Notes under the pieces: model-generated
The model's input: the letters and a program-made list of their open reading frames with translations, nothing else
Database searches by the model: none
What the model was told of the DNA's origin: nothing
Shown: positions 37,034 through 46,494 of the stretch, piece after piece
How positions within the stretch are numbered: the first letter of the stretch is position 1
How the letters are laid out: every line of letters begins with the position of its first letter
Translations under genes and position numbers: made by a program
NCBI RefSeq assembly: GCF_001043175.1
Contig: NZ_CP011494.1
Coordinates: 1,860,001-1,924,000, forward strand
DNA from: Marinobacter psychrophilus
GTDB lineage: Bacteria; Pseudomonadota; Gammaproteobacteria; Pseudomonadales; Oleiphilaceae
Direction of reading: 5' to 3'
DNA: 64,000 bases

Positions 37034-38809
37034 ATGACAGCCTGTGATCAAGCGAGAGAGCTACAGCGCATTATTGATCAGCAGCTTATTTCAACAATGT
37101 TTCAGCCCATTGTTGACTGCCAGAAAGGAACTGTTCTTGGCTATGAGGTGCTCAGCCGGGGACCTTCGGACAGCCCGTTGCACGGGGCTCCTGCATTGTT
37201 TCAGGCAGGAGAGCAATGCAAACAGGTGATCAGCCTGGAGCAGGCGTGTCTGCTGGAAGCCGGGCAAAGCTGCATTCGCCACGGAGTCAGCCATTTGGTT
37301 TTCGTGAATGTTTCACCGGGGCTGCTGTTACCGAAAGCGTTTGCGGAGGATCGCTTACAGTCTTTGTTGGCGACCAACGGCCTCAAGCCGGAAAACGTCG
37401 TTATTGAATTATCCGAGCGTTATCCGGCAGATAACCCGGAGGCGCTAAAGGCTCGATTGACTGCGTTGAAGAAACGTGGTTTCCGGATTGCGATAGACGA
37501 CCTGGGAACGGGTTACTCCGGGTTAAAACTCTGGTCTGAAATTCAGCCGGATTTTGTCAAAATTGACCGGCATTTTATTCGTGATGTTGATCGAGACCTG
37601 GTAAAAAAAGAATTCGTTCGGTCTGTTATTAACCTCTGTGAGCGGCTGGGGTGCCGGCTTATTGCAGAAGGCGTTGAGACGGTTGCTGAGCTGACGCTGC
37701 TGCGCTCAATGGGAATCCATCTGATTCAGGGCTTTCTGCTGGGTCGCCCCAATCCGTTTCCTACCGCCGAATTGTCAGCGCTGGACAATCCGGATCCCAT
37801 CGGCGGGGGGCAGGCGACCTCCGATGCGGGATATCTAGGGCGCTACATCGTGCCGCTTGCTCCAACGGCGTCACTGGGCGAGGCCTGGCAGGTCCTGCAA
37901 TCTTCGCCCTCAATTTTTGCGTTGCCCGTGGTGGATAATGATCGGCCTCTCGGTCTGCTACATAAATGGCGCGTGATGGAAGTTTTCAGCTCTACCTATG
38001 GTCGTGCACTCAATGAGACAAAGCCGGTGTCTAGTTTAACAGCCTACGATGCGCTTGTTGTCGAACACGACGAATCTCTGGAAGCGGTCAGTCAGTCGCT
38101 TTTAGAGGACGACCTTCATTACCTCAAACAGCACTTCATTGTGACTAGGAATGGCCATTACATAGGGCTGGGTTCAACCCGGTCTCTGCTTCGCATGATG
38201 ACCCGGAGCCGGGTGGAGCAGGCGAGACACGCCAATCCCCTTACTCAGTTGCCGGGAAATGTTCTGATTCAGCAGGAAGCCGTTCACCGGCTTCAGCAAA
38301 ACAATCCGTTCACCTGCATTTATTTCGATATTGACCACTTCAAGCCCTTTAACGATCTGTTGGGCTATAGCAAAGGTGATGAGGTCATCTTGTCGTTGGC
38401 ACGACAACTGTGCACGGTTTTTAATGGGGATAGTGAGTGGGTTGGCCACATTGGCGGGGATGATTTTGTGGTGTTCAGCGACCGGCTTGAAATCCGAAAA
38501 CGCTGCGAAGAAGTGCAACAGCTTTTTGCCTTAGAAGCGGCGACGCGGTATCCGGAAGCGATACGTCAGGCGGGCTTCATAACGGGTGAAGATCGTGATG
38601 GCCTGCCAAGGCAGTTCCCCCTCGTGGCTCTCTCGGCAGGAATCGTTGTTGCAGATAGCCGGGCATTTGGTTCTGCAGCAGATCTGGCAGCGACGGCAGC
38701 GGTTGCGAAGTCCAAGGCCAAGAAGGCAGTGAGCGGGATCCAGATTGTGAGTAATATTGCGGCTCTAAACGAGATGTCTGATGATCATAAAACGACTCTT
38801 TTAGCCTGA
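37034..38809 (+). CDS. EAL-CBS-GGDEF cyclic-di-GMP signalling protein
   Basis: 591 aa, cytoplasmic, with an unusual order: EAL domain first (about 10-245), CBS pair (about 265-390), GGDEF last (about 400-570). The EAL active site is complete (E38 in EVLSR, N92, E125, D155-D156, K177, E212), so phosphodiesterase activity is likely. The GGDEF motif reads GGDDF (474-478), a conservative change that may or may not keep cyclase activity. The CBS domains could bind an adenosyl ligand and control the switch. Co-transcribed with the chemoreceptor gene. Confidence 0.85.
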   Translation: MTACDQARELQRIIDQQLISTMFQPIVDCQKGTVLGYEVLSRGPSDSPLHGAPALFQAGEQCKQVISLEQACLLEAGQSCIRHGVSHLVFVNVSPGLLLPKAFAEDRLQSLLATNGLKPENVVIELSERYPADNPEALKARLTALKKRGFRIAIDDLGTGYSGLKLWSEIQPDFVKIDRHFIRDVDRDLVKKEFVRSVINLCERLGCRLIAEGVETVAELTLLRSMGIHLIQGFLLGRPNPFPTAELSALDNPDPIGGGQATSDAGYLGRYIVPLAPTASLGEAWQVLQSSPSIFALPVVDNDRPLGLLHKWRVMEVFSSTYGRALNETKPVSSLTAYDALVVEHDESLEAVSQSLLEDDLHYLKQHFIVTRNGHYIGLGSTRSLLRMMTRSRVEQARHANPLTQLPGNVLIQQEAVHRLQQNNPFTCIYFDIDHFKPFNDLLGYSKGDEVILSLARQLCTVFNGDSEWVGHIGGDDFVVFSDRLEIRKRCEEVQQLFALEAATRYPEAIRQAGFITGEDRDGLPRQFPLVALSAGIVVADSRAFGSAADLAATAAVAKSKAKKAVSGIQIVSNIAALNEMSDDHKTTLLA

Positions 38810-38895
38810 TGCAGTATCAAAAAAGACACAGAACACGTTGAATGATGTCCAGCGCTTGATCGCTCGGTTGGTTAGGCTGAACGACCTCTCTGAAC

Positions 38896-39765
38896 TCACA
38901 GCCATTTGCGTGCTTCTGTGATCACTGTGTTCATCCTGTTGTGCATCGGTATCTCACGCCTTAGCGCAAGGTAAAGGGTTTCGCTAACCGGATTGGGAAG
39001 CTGGTGAGTTCTGACAAGCTGACGCTCCTGGAAGGCCTCAACCGCATGAGCCGGCAATACGGTAAAGCCCAAACCCAAGCTCACGGGCTCCAGAATCAGG
39101 CCGATCTGATTTGAGAACCCCTTTTTTTCAAATAAATTGCTGTGTTGAAACTCGGGGTAATTAGCCCCTAGCAGCATTTCAGCATGATGAGCGCCATCCG
39201 GATGATCTATAAACCCGAGTTCCATTAACACTTCCCAGTTCGGCTTTGAAATGCGGGCAGGCGTTACCAGCAACAGTGATTCCGTCGCAATCGGCTGGCA
39301 GCTCACTTCTGCCAGAGCCGACGTGCTGGTCATAAAACCAATGTCGACGGCGTAGTCAGCGATCGCATTTTCGACATCGGCGTTCGGTGCAAACCGGTAG
39401 TCAATAACAAGCTTTGGGTGTTGGTGCTGCAAGGCAAGAAGGTGACGATAGAGTTTTAAACCCACGCTCCCGGGGGACATCACCCGAACCAAGCCTTCAT
39501 ACGCCGGATCTTCACGTATGCGCAGCTCCAGGCTTGATAGGGCCATGATGATATTTTTTGCCTCCGAATAAAGCCGTTCGCCGGCATCCGTCAGTGCAAA
39601 CCGCTTGCCTTGTCGAACGAGCAGCGCTAGTCCAAGTTGCTCCTCCAGTTTTCGTACCTGTTGACTAACCCCTGATTGCGTCATGTGCAGGCGTTCGGCC
39701 GTACGTGTGAAATGGCCAACTTCAACAAGGGTGCAAAAACTGCGTAACCATGTGGTGTTAATCAT
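38896..39765 (-). CDS. LysR-family transcriptional regulator
   Basis: 289 aa, with winged helix-turn-helix (about 1-60; [30 protein letters not shown]) and a periplasmic-binding-like effector domain (about 88-289). It is divergent from the VOC-domain gene; the 93-bp gap between them holds an ATCAT-N5-ATGAT palindrome of LysR type. It probably controls the VOC gene and itself. The inducer is not evident. Confidence 0.87.
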   Translation of the reverse strand: MINTTWLRSFCTLVEVGHFTRTAERLHMTQSGVSQQVRKLEEQLGLALLVRQGKRFALTDAGERLYSEAKNIIMALSSLELRIREDPAYEGLVRVMSPGSVGLKLYRHLLALQHQHPKLVIDYRFAPNADVENAIADYAVDIGFMTSTSALAEVSCQPIATESLLLVTPARISKPNWEVLMELGFIDHPDGAHHAEMLLGANYPEFQHSNLFEKKGFSNQIGLILEPVSLGLGFTVLPAHAVEAFQERQLVRTHQLPNPVSETLYLALRREIPMHNRMNTVITEARKWL

Positions 39766-39782
39766 TACAATCCGTTTTCATA

Positions 39783-39797
39783 ATCATCATGAATGAT
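39783..39797. promoter_or_regulatory. candidate LysR operator between lysR and VOC gene
   Basis: ATCATCATGAATGAT: arms ATCAT and ATGAT around 5 bp, containing the LysR-type T-N11-A pattern. It lies 18 nt from the LysR start and 62 nt before the VOC start. Confidence 0.45.
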
Positions 39798-39858
39798 AAT
39801 TTCACGTAATCAAAAAAAGATTGTAGCCTTTCTCCACGTTAAAAAAGGAGGAAAAGCC

Positions 39859-40359
39859 ATGAGTAATGTGTATCCCAGAAATTTTTCGCACATCGGTATT
39901 TCGGTTCCCGACCTTGAAGGTGCGGTCAAATTTTATACCGAGGTTATGGGTTGGTATCTCATCATGGAGCCGACTGAAATCGTTGAAGATGACAGTGCGA
40001 TCGGCGAAATGTGCACCGAGGTGTTTGGCAAGGGCTGGGGAAGTTTCCGTATCGCCCACATGTCCACCGGTGACCGGATCGGCGTGGAAGTGTTCCAGTT
40101 CAAAAATCAGGTGAACCCGGAGAATAACTTTGAGTACTGGAAAACCGGCATTTTTCACTTCTGCGTGCAAGATCCAAATCTTGAAGAGTTGGCTGATCGC
40201 ATTGTCGATGCTGGTGGTAAAAAGCGCATGAAAGAGCCGCGCTACTACTATCCCGGTGAGAAGCCGTATCGCATGATTTATATGGAAGACCCGTTTGGAA
40301 ACATTGTGGAAATCTACAGCCACAGCTACGAGCTGATCTACAGCGACGGCGCCTACTGA
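39859..40359 (+). CDS. VOC (glyoxalase/dioxygenase) superfamily protein
   Basis: 166 aa, two beta-alpha-beta-beta-beta modules. Metal ligands are placed as in glyoxalase I and related enzymes: His in NFSHIGISVPD, Glu in IGVEVFQF, His in GIFHFCVQD and Glu in NIVEIYSHSYE. The start is ATG 39859 with GGAGG 7 nt upstream; an earlier in-frame ATG (39793) lies inside the operator. Reaction unknown: glutathione-dependent isomerase, lyase or dioxygenase chemistry are all possible. Probably LysR-controlled. Confidence 0.8.
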   Translation: MSNVYPRNFSHIGISVPDLEGAVKFYTEVMGWYLIMEPTEIVEDDSAIGEMCTEVFGKGWGSFRIAHMSTGDRIGVEVFQFKNQVNPENNFEYWKTGIFHFCVQDPNLEELADRIVDAGGKKRMKEPRYYYPGEKPYRMIYMEDPFGNIVEIYSHSYELIYSDGAY

Positions 40360-40421
40360 CGCGTTCCGATTGAAACGGCCCGACTGGCTTTAGGGCGACA
40401 GTCGGACGTTTCTACAACGTG

Positions 40422-41111
40422 TTACCGGCAGCCAATAATCTGATCGACGAGGTCGGTTAGTTCGGCTGCAACCAGGTCTGGAAGGGGTACGCCAGGGGCC
40501 GTGAGAATTGCGTTGTTGGGGCGGGTGACAAATGCACCGCGGCAACCGGCGGCCTGAGCGCCTATGGTGTCCCAAAGGTGACAGGCGACCAGGCACAAGT
40601 CTGATGTCTCGACAGACAACGCCTTCGCGACCAGGCGATAGGTTTCAGGGGCGGGTTTGAATTTACCGGTCTCCTCGATGCTGAAGGTTCGCTCAAAAAA
40701 GTGATTCAACCCCGCCTTTTCCAACGGGGTGGGTGAAGCGCCGCTGGCCGAGTTGGTCAGGGTTACCAATCTGAAACCTGCATCGATCAACCGCGTAAGA
40801 GCTGGAATAGCGTCCGGATGCGCCGGCATTGTACTCATCCGCTTTTTCAACTCCGCGATATCGTCATCCCCAATGTCCACCTTGTGAATGTCGGCGGTCA
40901 TCCGCAGTGCGCCCACGCCAAGCTCCCCAAAGGGTGTATAAAGACCGGACAATGTCATTGTCTGTGAATACAGAACCAATGCTGAAAACCATTCCCTTAA
41001 CACTTGACGGTCGCCAAATACGCGATTGAATAAAGGCTCCAGGGTTGTTATGTCGAGAAGTGTTTCATTCACATCAAACACGATAATGGATGGGGGTTTT
41101 GGGTCAGACAT
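40422..41111 (-). CDS. haloacid dehalogenase type II-like HAD hydrolase
   Basis: 229 aa. Nucleophile Asp13 in VFDVNETLLD, the Ser/Thr motif LVTLTNSA, and Lys/Pro in TGKFKPAPETY are present. The substrate-pocket segment reads VACHLWDTIGAQAAG; true L-2-haloacid dehalogenases have SSNAWDATGA there, so the Ser-Ser-Asn part is replaced. Haloacid dehalogenation is therefore uncertain and a phosphatase or other HAD reaction is possible. ATG 41111 is chosen because AGGG lies 5 nt upstream. Confidence 0.78.
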   Translation of the reverse strand: MSDPKPPSIIVFDVNETLLDITTLEPLFNRVFGDRQVLREWFSALVLYSQTMTLSGLYTPFGELGVGALRMTADIHKVDIGDDDIAELKKRMSTMPAHPDAIPALTRLIDAGFRLVTLTNSASGASPTPLEKAGLNHFFERTFSIEETGKFKPAPETYRLVAKALSVETSDLCLVACHLWDTIGAQAAGCRGAFVTRPNNAILTAPGVPLPDLVAAELTDLVDQIIGCR

Positions 41112-41414
41112 GAGCACCCTTTTTGGTTACAGGAAATGTGTGTGCACCGAGACCACTGAGTCTGACTGAGTCTGACGGATTATAAAATACCGCATTTCTT
41201 AGAATGCGTTCTGCTAGTGAGCTTGAGAATCAATGTGACGCGAAACTGTGCCAATGATATGGCTTGATCACATACGCGAAACTTTGCGATTTCGGAGTAC
41301 GCAGCTAAAGTGAGGAATGAACCTTGTGGATGATAAGGCGTCACTTTTCAGTTTGTAAAGTGGTAGGCTGATAACAGGATTTGAACCACGCAGGTGTCAG
41401 CGAGGGGCGTATGA
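41112..41414. other. divergent intergenic region, no gene
   Basis: A 303-bp region between the HAD gene and the zinc-ribbon cyclase gene, carrying promoters for both. The only pattern seen is the 10-bp tandem duplication at 41155-41174. A patch near 41375-41400 recalls a tRNA T-arm but no cloverleaf can be drawn. Confidence 0.45.
41155..41174. repeat. tandem duplication of ACTGAGTCTG
   Basis: Two perfect head-to-tail copies of ACTGAGTCTG lie in the gap before the HAD gene. Its function is unknown; it may be a simple replication slippage product. Confidence 0.7.
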
Positions 41415-42926
41415 ATGAATCTTGAAAAGCAACGTTGTCCTTATTGCGGTGAGCAACTTCTGTGTGTTCAATGCTCTGATTCGGCGGAGTATTTTATACA
41501 CTGCAACGGTTGTGGTGCCCGCGGCCCTCGCTGTCTCTCCAAAGAAAACCTCTCTATATTACCTCGCTTGTTGGAAGAAAGTCTGCTTCGGACGGTGATT
41601 GACGAATCGCCAGACATTGTATGTCTGAAGAATTGGCGCGGTGAATTTTTGCTTTGCAATCAGTCGTTGGCGCGTCTTTATAATTCCACACCAGAGCAAA
41701 TGGTTGGCAAAACCGACGCCGATTTCAATGATGACCAAAGTCAGGTCCTTTTTTTTCAGAAAAGCACCCAAGAAGTTATAAGTGGCGGCCAAGTTCAGGT
41801 GGTGGAAGAGGCATCAACGAACAAGGCAACCGGCGAAGTCCGCTATTTTCAGTCGATTAAAAAGCCACTGAAGGGCCCCGACGGCAGTGATCGTGTTCTG
41901 GTGATCGCTCATGATATTACCGAGCTCAAACTGGCGTATCAGATAATTGAAGAAAAGGAAAAGCGGTATTCTTACGCGATGGATGCTGCTGGCGAAGGCA
42001 TTTGGGACTGGGATATAGAGCATAACGTGGTGCGGCACAACATGAAGTGGTGCCAGTTGTTGCAACTTGACGATACCTTGTTAACTCACGATATGGCGGT
42101 TCTCGGGAAATTAATTCATGCGGATGACATCGCCAGCATGATGAGTGCGTTGAATACGGCGCTTGAGGGTACTGGCTATTACAGCTCTGAGCACAGAATG
42201 GTACGCCCGGATGATAGTGAAATCTGGGTTCACGATCGCGGTCGGGTTGTTGAACAAAACGCGGAGGGCAAGCCGCTTCGTATGGTGGGGAGCATCAACG
42301 ATATAACGAGCCGCAAAGTGTTCGAGCGGCGTCTTGCTGAAACCAATCGCCGTATTGAGCGCAGCAAAGAGCAGCTGGAGGGGCAAGTCGTTGAGCGCAC
42401 CGCGGCGCTGGCGCGTTTGAATCAGGAGCTTGAGGAGCTGGCCAAGCGCGACATGCTGACCGGTGTTGGTAATCGACTGCGGTTAGATGATTGGCTTGTC
42501 GCACAACCTGAGGGCAATGCTTGCGTATTAGTGATGCTGGATGTTGACCACTTTAAGCAGGTCAACGATCGTTACGGTCACAAAGTGGGCGACGAGGTGC
42601 TGCAGAATATTGCTCAGAGTCTTGTGCTGAGTGTGCGACGCGATGATTTGGTGATTCGCTGGGGTGGTGAAGAGTTTCTGATCGTGCTAAGTCCGACTGA
42701 TATAAATCAGGCGGTCTTGATTGCGGAAAATTTACGGTTAACAGTCAGTGGTCTGAACGCACTGCCGGATGGCAGTAAGGTAACCGCCAGTTTAGGCGTG
42801 GCCGGGGGGTTGTGTCGCGAGTTTGATCGCGTATTGGTAGAGGCGGATAGCGCTATGTATGTGGCCAAGCAAGCAGGTCGCAACCGGGTAATTGCAGCTC
42901 CACAAGCCCCAAAAGCGATTCCTTAA
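41415..42926 (+). CDS. zinc-ribbon, PAS, GGDEF diguanylate cyclase
   Basis: 503 aa, no membrane helix. The N-terminus is a small Cys-rich element (C8-x2-C11, C17, C20, C30-x2-C33, C40; CPYCG and CNGCGARGP) like the Lar/zinc-ribbon fold, an uncommon partner for a cyclase. Then two PAS domains (about 55-175 and 180-305), a coiled coil (about 310-345) and a GGDEF domain with intact GGEEF (417-421). It should produce c-di-GMP in response to an internal signal. GAGGGG precedes ATG 41415. Confidence 0.85.
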   Translation: MNLEKQRCPYCGEQLLCVQCSDSAEYFIHCNGCGARGPRCLSKENLSILPRLLEESLLRTVIDESPDIVCLKNWRGEFLLCNQSLARLYNSTPEQMVGKTDADFNDDQSQVLFFQKSTQEVISGGQVQVVEEASTNKATGEVRYFQSIKKPLKGPDGSDRVLVIAHDITELKLAYQIIEEKEKRYSYAMDAAGEGIWDWDIEHNVVRHNMKWCQLLQLDDTLLTHDMAVLGKLIHADDIASMMSALNTALEGTGYYSSEHRMVRPDDSEIWVHDRGRVVEQNAEGKPLRMVGSINDITSRKVFERRLAETNRRIERSKEQLEGQVVERTAALARLNQELEELAKRDMLTGVGNRLRLDDWLVAQPEGNACVLVMLDVDHFKQVNDRYGHKVGDEVLQNIAQSLVLSVRRDDLVIRWGGEEFLIVLSPTDINQAVLIAENLRLTVSGLNALPDGSKVTASLGVAGGLCREFDRVLVEADSAMYVAKQAGRNRVIAAPQAPKAIP

Positions 42927-42968
42927 GCACTAATCATAATCGCTGGTTAATGCCGCTTTTGCTCTGTA

Positions 42969-43718
42969 TCAATTCATGGCCAGTCGAGCATCTGTGCGTT
43001 TACAGCTTAAGAATTCAGACGTTGCCAACCACTCGGGATCCGGATAATAGGTAAACAGATACTGGTTTTCTTTCAGACTATCGATCAGTTTAATGGCGAC
43101 CTCCTGGCGAACCGCCGGGCAACCGTGGCTGCGCCCCAAACGCCCGGTCTGTTCTATAAAGTTCTCGCTGACGTAATCGGCACCGTGAATCACGATGGCC
43201 CGCTGGTAGGCCAGATCGTTTACGCCTGCCTCCAATCCTTTCAGGCGCAATGAGTAGCCGTTGCGGCCGTAATAACTGTTGAGCGTGCGAAACAGGCCAA
43301 TACTGGATTGATAGCTTTCCGGGATGTTGGAGAATGACTCGGCCTCGGCATTGCCCGAGCCCCGGCCATGGGACACAAGCTCTTTAAACAGCAGTTTTTG
43401 GCGTTTCAGGTCAAACACCCAGAGTCGCTGCTCAGTGGATGGCAATGAAAAATCGATGACGGCAAGCCTCTCGGCATCGGGTTGGGCGCAGCCCAGTGCA
43501 CGCGCCGCCAGGCGCAAGACTTGTGGGTTGGCTTTTGGTGCCAGCTTCGCCAGTGTGTTGTTGAGGCGAGTTTGCTGGGATGTAGACGTTGCGCTATCAG
43601 AGGTTGCTTTATTGACGGGTTTGTCGGAATTGGCGGCCATCGCATTGTGGCCCCCCAGAATTATTTGACTACACAAAGCCGCACCGAGCAGCCATCGGTT
43701 TAAACGTATCATCGGCAT
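42969..43718 (-). CDS. murein L,D-transpeptidase (YkuD_2-type)
   Basis: 249 aa, signal peptide (about 1-28). The catalytic domain (about 85-235) has the AIVIHGADYVSENF histidine and the catalytic Cys200 in GRSHGCPAV, the YkuD_2 signature. It probably forms 3-3 crosslinks or attaches proteins to peptidoglycan in the periplasm. It is divergent from a second, larger L,D-transpeptidase gene. Confidence 0.87.
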   Translation of the reverse strand: MPMIRLNRWLLGAALCSQIILGGHNAMAANSDKPVNKATSDSATSTSQQTRLNNTLAKLAPKANPQVLRLAARALGCAQPDAERLAVIDFSLPSTEQRLWVFDLKRQKLLFKELVSHGRGSGNAEAESFSNIPESYQSSIGLFRTLNSYYGRNGYSLRLKGLEAGVNDLAYQRAIVIHGADYVSENFIEQTGRLGRSHGCPAVRQEVAIKLIDSLKENQYLFTYYPDPEWLATSEFLSCKRTDARLAMN

Positions 43719-43889
43719 CCAGAAAATCCGTGTTAAAGGCAGGACTTTACCTGACGTTAAACTGTCTTATTGGTAGAGGCGGATCATGCTGTCACTATGA
43801 AAGCGGATCATCCGGTTTTCCGCAAGGTGCGTAATTATACGGTTAGAGTTTGAAATAGCCAGGTTTTCTCTGGCACATGGAGGTACTGT

Positions 43890-45590
43890 ATGATAGGGCG
43901 TCATGCGCTAAGCCGCGTTTTGCTGATGCTTGTATTGTCGCTGGGAGTTGCCTGTCACAGCGTGGCGGTGCAGGAAAACAGCGAGCCAGATCAAGATTTA
44001 GCGGCTTACCTAACGGTTGAAACTGAAGATTTGCGTGCTTTTTACGCGGCTAGAGACGGTCGGTTTGTGTGGCAGCACAGTGAATCGGTTGCAGCTTTTG
44101 CTGCCGCACTCAATACCCTGCAAAGTGATGGCCTGAATGTAGCCGACTATCAACCCGGCGCCATTATGGCGCGTTATCGTCAACTGCAGACACCTTACAC
44201 AACAGCCAGTGATCGCTTGCGCTTTGAACTGTCGGTGAGCAGAATCCTGCTGACCGCGTTGACTCACCTGCAGCGCGGCAAGGTGGACCCGTATCAGATT
44301 GATTCTGAGTGGGAAATACCGGTTATGGCGCGCGCTCTGGATTATCAGGGGATTTCCGACGCGGTAGATGCACAGCGTTTTGAGCAGGCATTTTCTCTGG
44401 CACGGCCGTACGTTGCGCCCTACCAGCGTTTGCGTGCAGGGCTGGCGTACTATCGCAATATCCAGATGGAGGGCGGCTGGCTCCAGTTACCGCAACGGAG
44501 TCAGTTACTAAGGCCAGGCGATGTCGATGCCGATGTCCCTTTGCTGCGCCAGCGATTGGCGATGACAGGAGGCCTGGGCCTACAAAACGCTCAGCCCGCT
44601 GGTCAGCTCGAAGAACAGACTGCGATTCTTCTTGAATACGATGAAGCGATGGTAGAGGCCGTGCGTCTTTTTCAGCGACACCACTTGCTGGAGGCGGATG
44701 GTATAGTGGGTCAACAAACACGAAACGCGTTTAATGTGTCTGTTGACGAGCGCATTGACCAGATTCGAGCCAATCTGGAGCGCGCTCGTTGGTTGTTACA
44801 CGGCGAAGCCAGCGCCTTTATCCTGGTGGATATTGCCGGTTATCGCATCAGCTATTTTCGCCCCAACGGTGAAATCTGGCGTTCGCGAATTGTGGTGGGC
44901 CAGCCCTACCGCAGCACGCCGTCGCTGCGCTCCGAGATCACACACTTGACCGTTAATCCGACGTGGACAGTGCCACCGACCATTTATCGGGAGGACTCGC
45001 TGCCAAAAATTCGAGACGACATCGGCTATTTGTATCGGCAGAACATGAGCGTGCTTAATCTTCGGGGGCAGCGCCTCGATCCGCAACAGATCGACTGGCG
45101 GAATCCCGGTGGCATTATGCTGCGCCAGGGCCCGGGCCCGATGAACGCACTCGGGAATTTGGTTCTGCGTTTTCCCAACAACCACCTGGTGTATTTGCAC
45201 GATACGCCGGCGCAGGCGTTGTTCGGGCGCCAACAGCGGGCGTTCAGTTCGGGTTGCATCCGGGTACAAGGCATAACGGAGTTGGCACAACTGCTGTTTG
45301 ACGACACCGATACGGCCGCGGATGTGAACGCGTTAATAGCGACTGGAGACACTCGCAATATTAACCTGCGGCGCACGATGCCGGTCATACTGCATTATTG
45401 GACGGTACACCCGGGCGAAGACGGCGAGCTGGTGTTCCGCCCGGATATTTATCAAAAAGATGCCAGACTGCAGAAAGCGCTCGACCAACCTTTGGAATCG
45501 CAGGGTTGGTTCGAGTTTAATCATTGGACGCCAGATGAGTCCGAATCAGGTCCGCCAGCTGACTTGCCGGTTCCGATGGCCGGCCAATAG
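43890..45590 (+). CDS. YcbB/LdtD-like L,D-transpeptidase
   Basis: 566 aa. Signal peptide (about 1-27), helical scaffold region, a peptidoglycan-binding helix bundle (about 215-290; VEAVRLFQRHHLLEADGIVG) and a YkuD catalytic domain (about 305-470) with YLHDTPAQALF and catalytic Cys456 in FSSGCIRVQ. Length and layout match LdtD of E. coli, which makes 3-3 crosslinks under envelope stress. Its last 74 nt overlap the 3' end of the LysR gene read from the other strand. Confidence 0.9.
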   Translation: MIGRHALSRVLLMLVLSLGVACHSVAVQENSEPDQDLAAYLTVETEDLRAFYAARDGRFVWQHSESVAAFAAALNTLQSDGLNVADYQPGAIMARYRQLQTPYTTASDRLRFELSVSRILLTALTHLQRGKVDPYQIDSEWEIPVMARALDYQGISDAVDAQRFEQAFSLARPYVAPYQRLRAGLAYYRNIQMEGGWLQLPQRSQLLRPGDVDADVPLLRQRLAMTGGLGLQNAQPAGQLEEQTAILLEYDEAMVEAVRLFQRHHLLEADGIVGQQTRNAFNVSVDERIDQIRANLERARWLLHGEASAFILVDIAGYRISYFRPNGEIWRSRIVVGQPYRSTPSLRSEITHLTVNPTWTVPPTIYREDSLPKIRDDIGYLYRQNMSVLNLRGQRLDPQQIDWRNPGGIMLRQGPGPMNALGNLVLRFPNNHLVYLHDTPAQALFGRQQRAFSSGCIRVQGITELAQLLFDDTDTAADVNALIATGDTRNINLRRTMPVILHYWTVHPGEDGELVFRPDIYQKDARLQKALDQPLESQGWFEFNHWTPDESESGPPADLPVPMAGQ

Positions 45591-46410
45591 AGCGATGCAG
45601 GGCGATTTCAACGGATTGTAATGCCGGCATGCCGCTGCGCTCGTCAATCACCCGCAGTTGGTCAGTTAGCATATTGCGGGTTACCACAACCACCGCCAAA
45701 CCAGCCACGACAACCGGTAAAAGGCCGGTCATGGATTGGCTGGAGTAGGCCATGCGCCAGCTCCGGCCTGCAGAGGCCAGCGACGCTTCAGCAACATCAC
45801 GAAACACGTCTGCGCCCGGGGAATAAAGCGCCAGCGGTATCGGGTCGGCTAATGAGGGCTGCGCAGTGGCGCCAACGGCCCATACCAGCGGTTCGCGGCG
45901 AATCACTTCACCGCCCGGTGAACGCACCTGGCGCGTTACCACCGCCATATCAAGATCGCCATCCTGTACCTGCTTCACCAGATCAACGCTGGAGCGGCAA
46001 ATAACCTGTAACTGAATCGCCGGATACCGCTGACTGAAGTGCGATAACACAGACGTCAGCAGAAAGGCGTAATCCTCCGGAATACCCAAGCTCAGCTCGC
46101 CGGAGACCTGTCGGCGTTGAACGTCGTCCACCGCTTCGCTGTTTAGCACCAGCATTTTTCGCGCGTACCCCACCAGTTTTTGCCCCTCGGCCGTTAGGCG
46201 AATTTTACGACCCGCGGGTTCATGTAGGGCAACGTCCAATGATGCTTCCAGCCGGCGCAGCTGCATGCTCACAGCCGATTGTGTGTAAGCCAGGCGTTCA
46301 GCAGCCGCGGTTACGCTGCCAGCGTCGGCAATCGCGACCAGCGTGTGCAACATGTTCAAATCCAGAATGCGCCGTCTCAAATCATCAATTCCTGTTAGGT
46401 TATCAATCAA
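45517..46410 (-). CDS. LysR-family transcriptional regulator
   Basis: 297 aa; helix-turn-helix at about 15-75 (GSVTAAAERLAYTQSAVSMQLRRLEASLD), effector domain at about 105-290. Divergent from an EamA exporter gene, with AGGGT-TAG-ACCCT (46445-46457) in the 84-bp gap as a possible operator. Its 3' end overlaps the L,D-transpeptidase gene by 74 nt on the opposite strand. It likely regulates the exporter. Confidence 0.87.
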   Translation of the reverse strand: MIDNLTGIDDLRRRILDLNMLHTLVAIADAGSVTAAAERLAYTQSAVSMQLRRLEASLDVALHEPAGRKIRLTAEGQKLVGYARKMLVLNSEAVDDVQRRQVSGELSLGIPEDYAFLLTSVLSHFSQRYPAIQLQVICRSSVDLVKQVQDGDLDMAVVTRQVRSPGGEVIRREPLVWAVGATAQPSLADPIPLALYSPGADVFRDVAEASLASAGRSWRMAYSSQSMTGLLPVVVAGLAVVVVTRNMLTDQLRVIDERSGMPALQSVEIALHRSIGRPSEPASQLADLIRTHLASND

Positions 46411-46494
46411 TAAATGTCGATTTTTTGATGTGTTGAAAGTGTATAGGGTTAGACCCTGTCTTGCTAATTCAGCAGCGTTGAGGGAGTACTAACG

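Noticed and set aside
41370..41400. tRNA T-arm-like sequence (GGATTTGAACCA region)
   Set aside because: No acceptor stem, D-arm or anticodon arm can be drawn around it.
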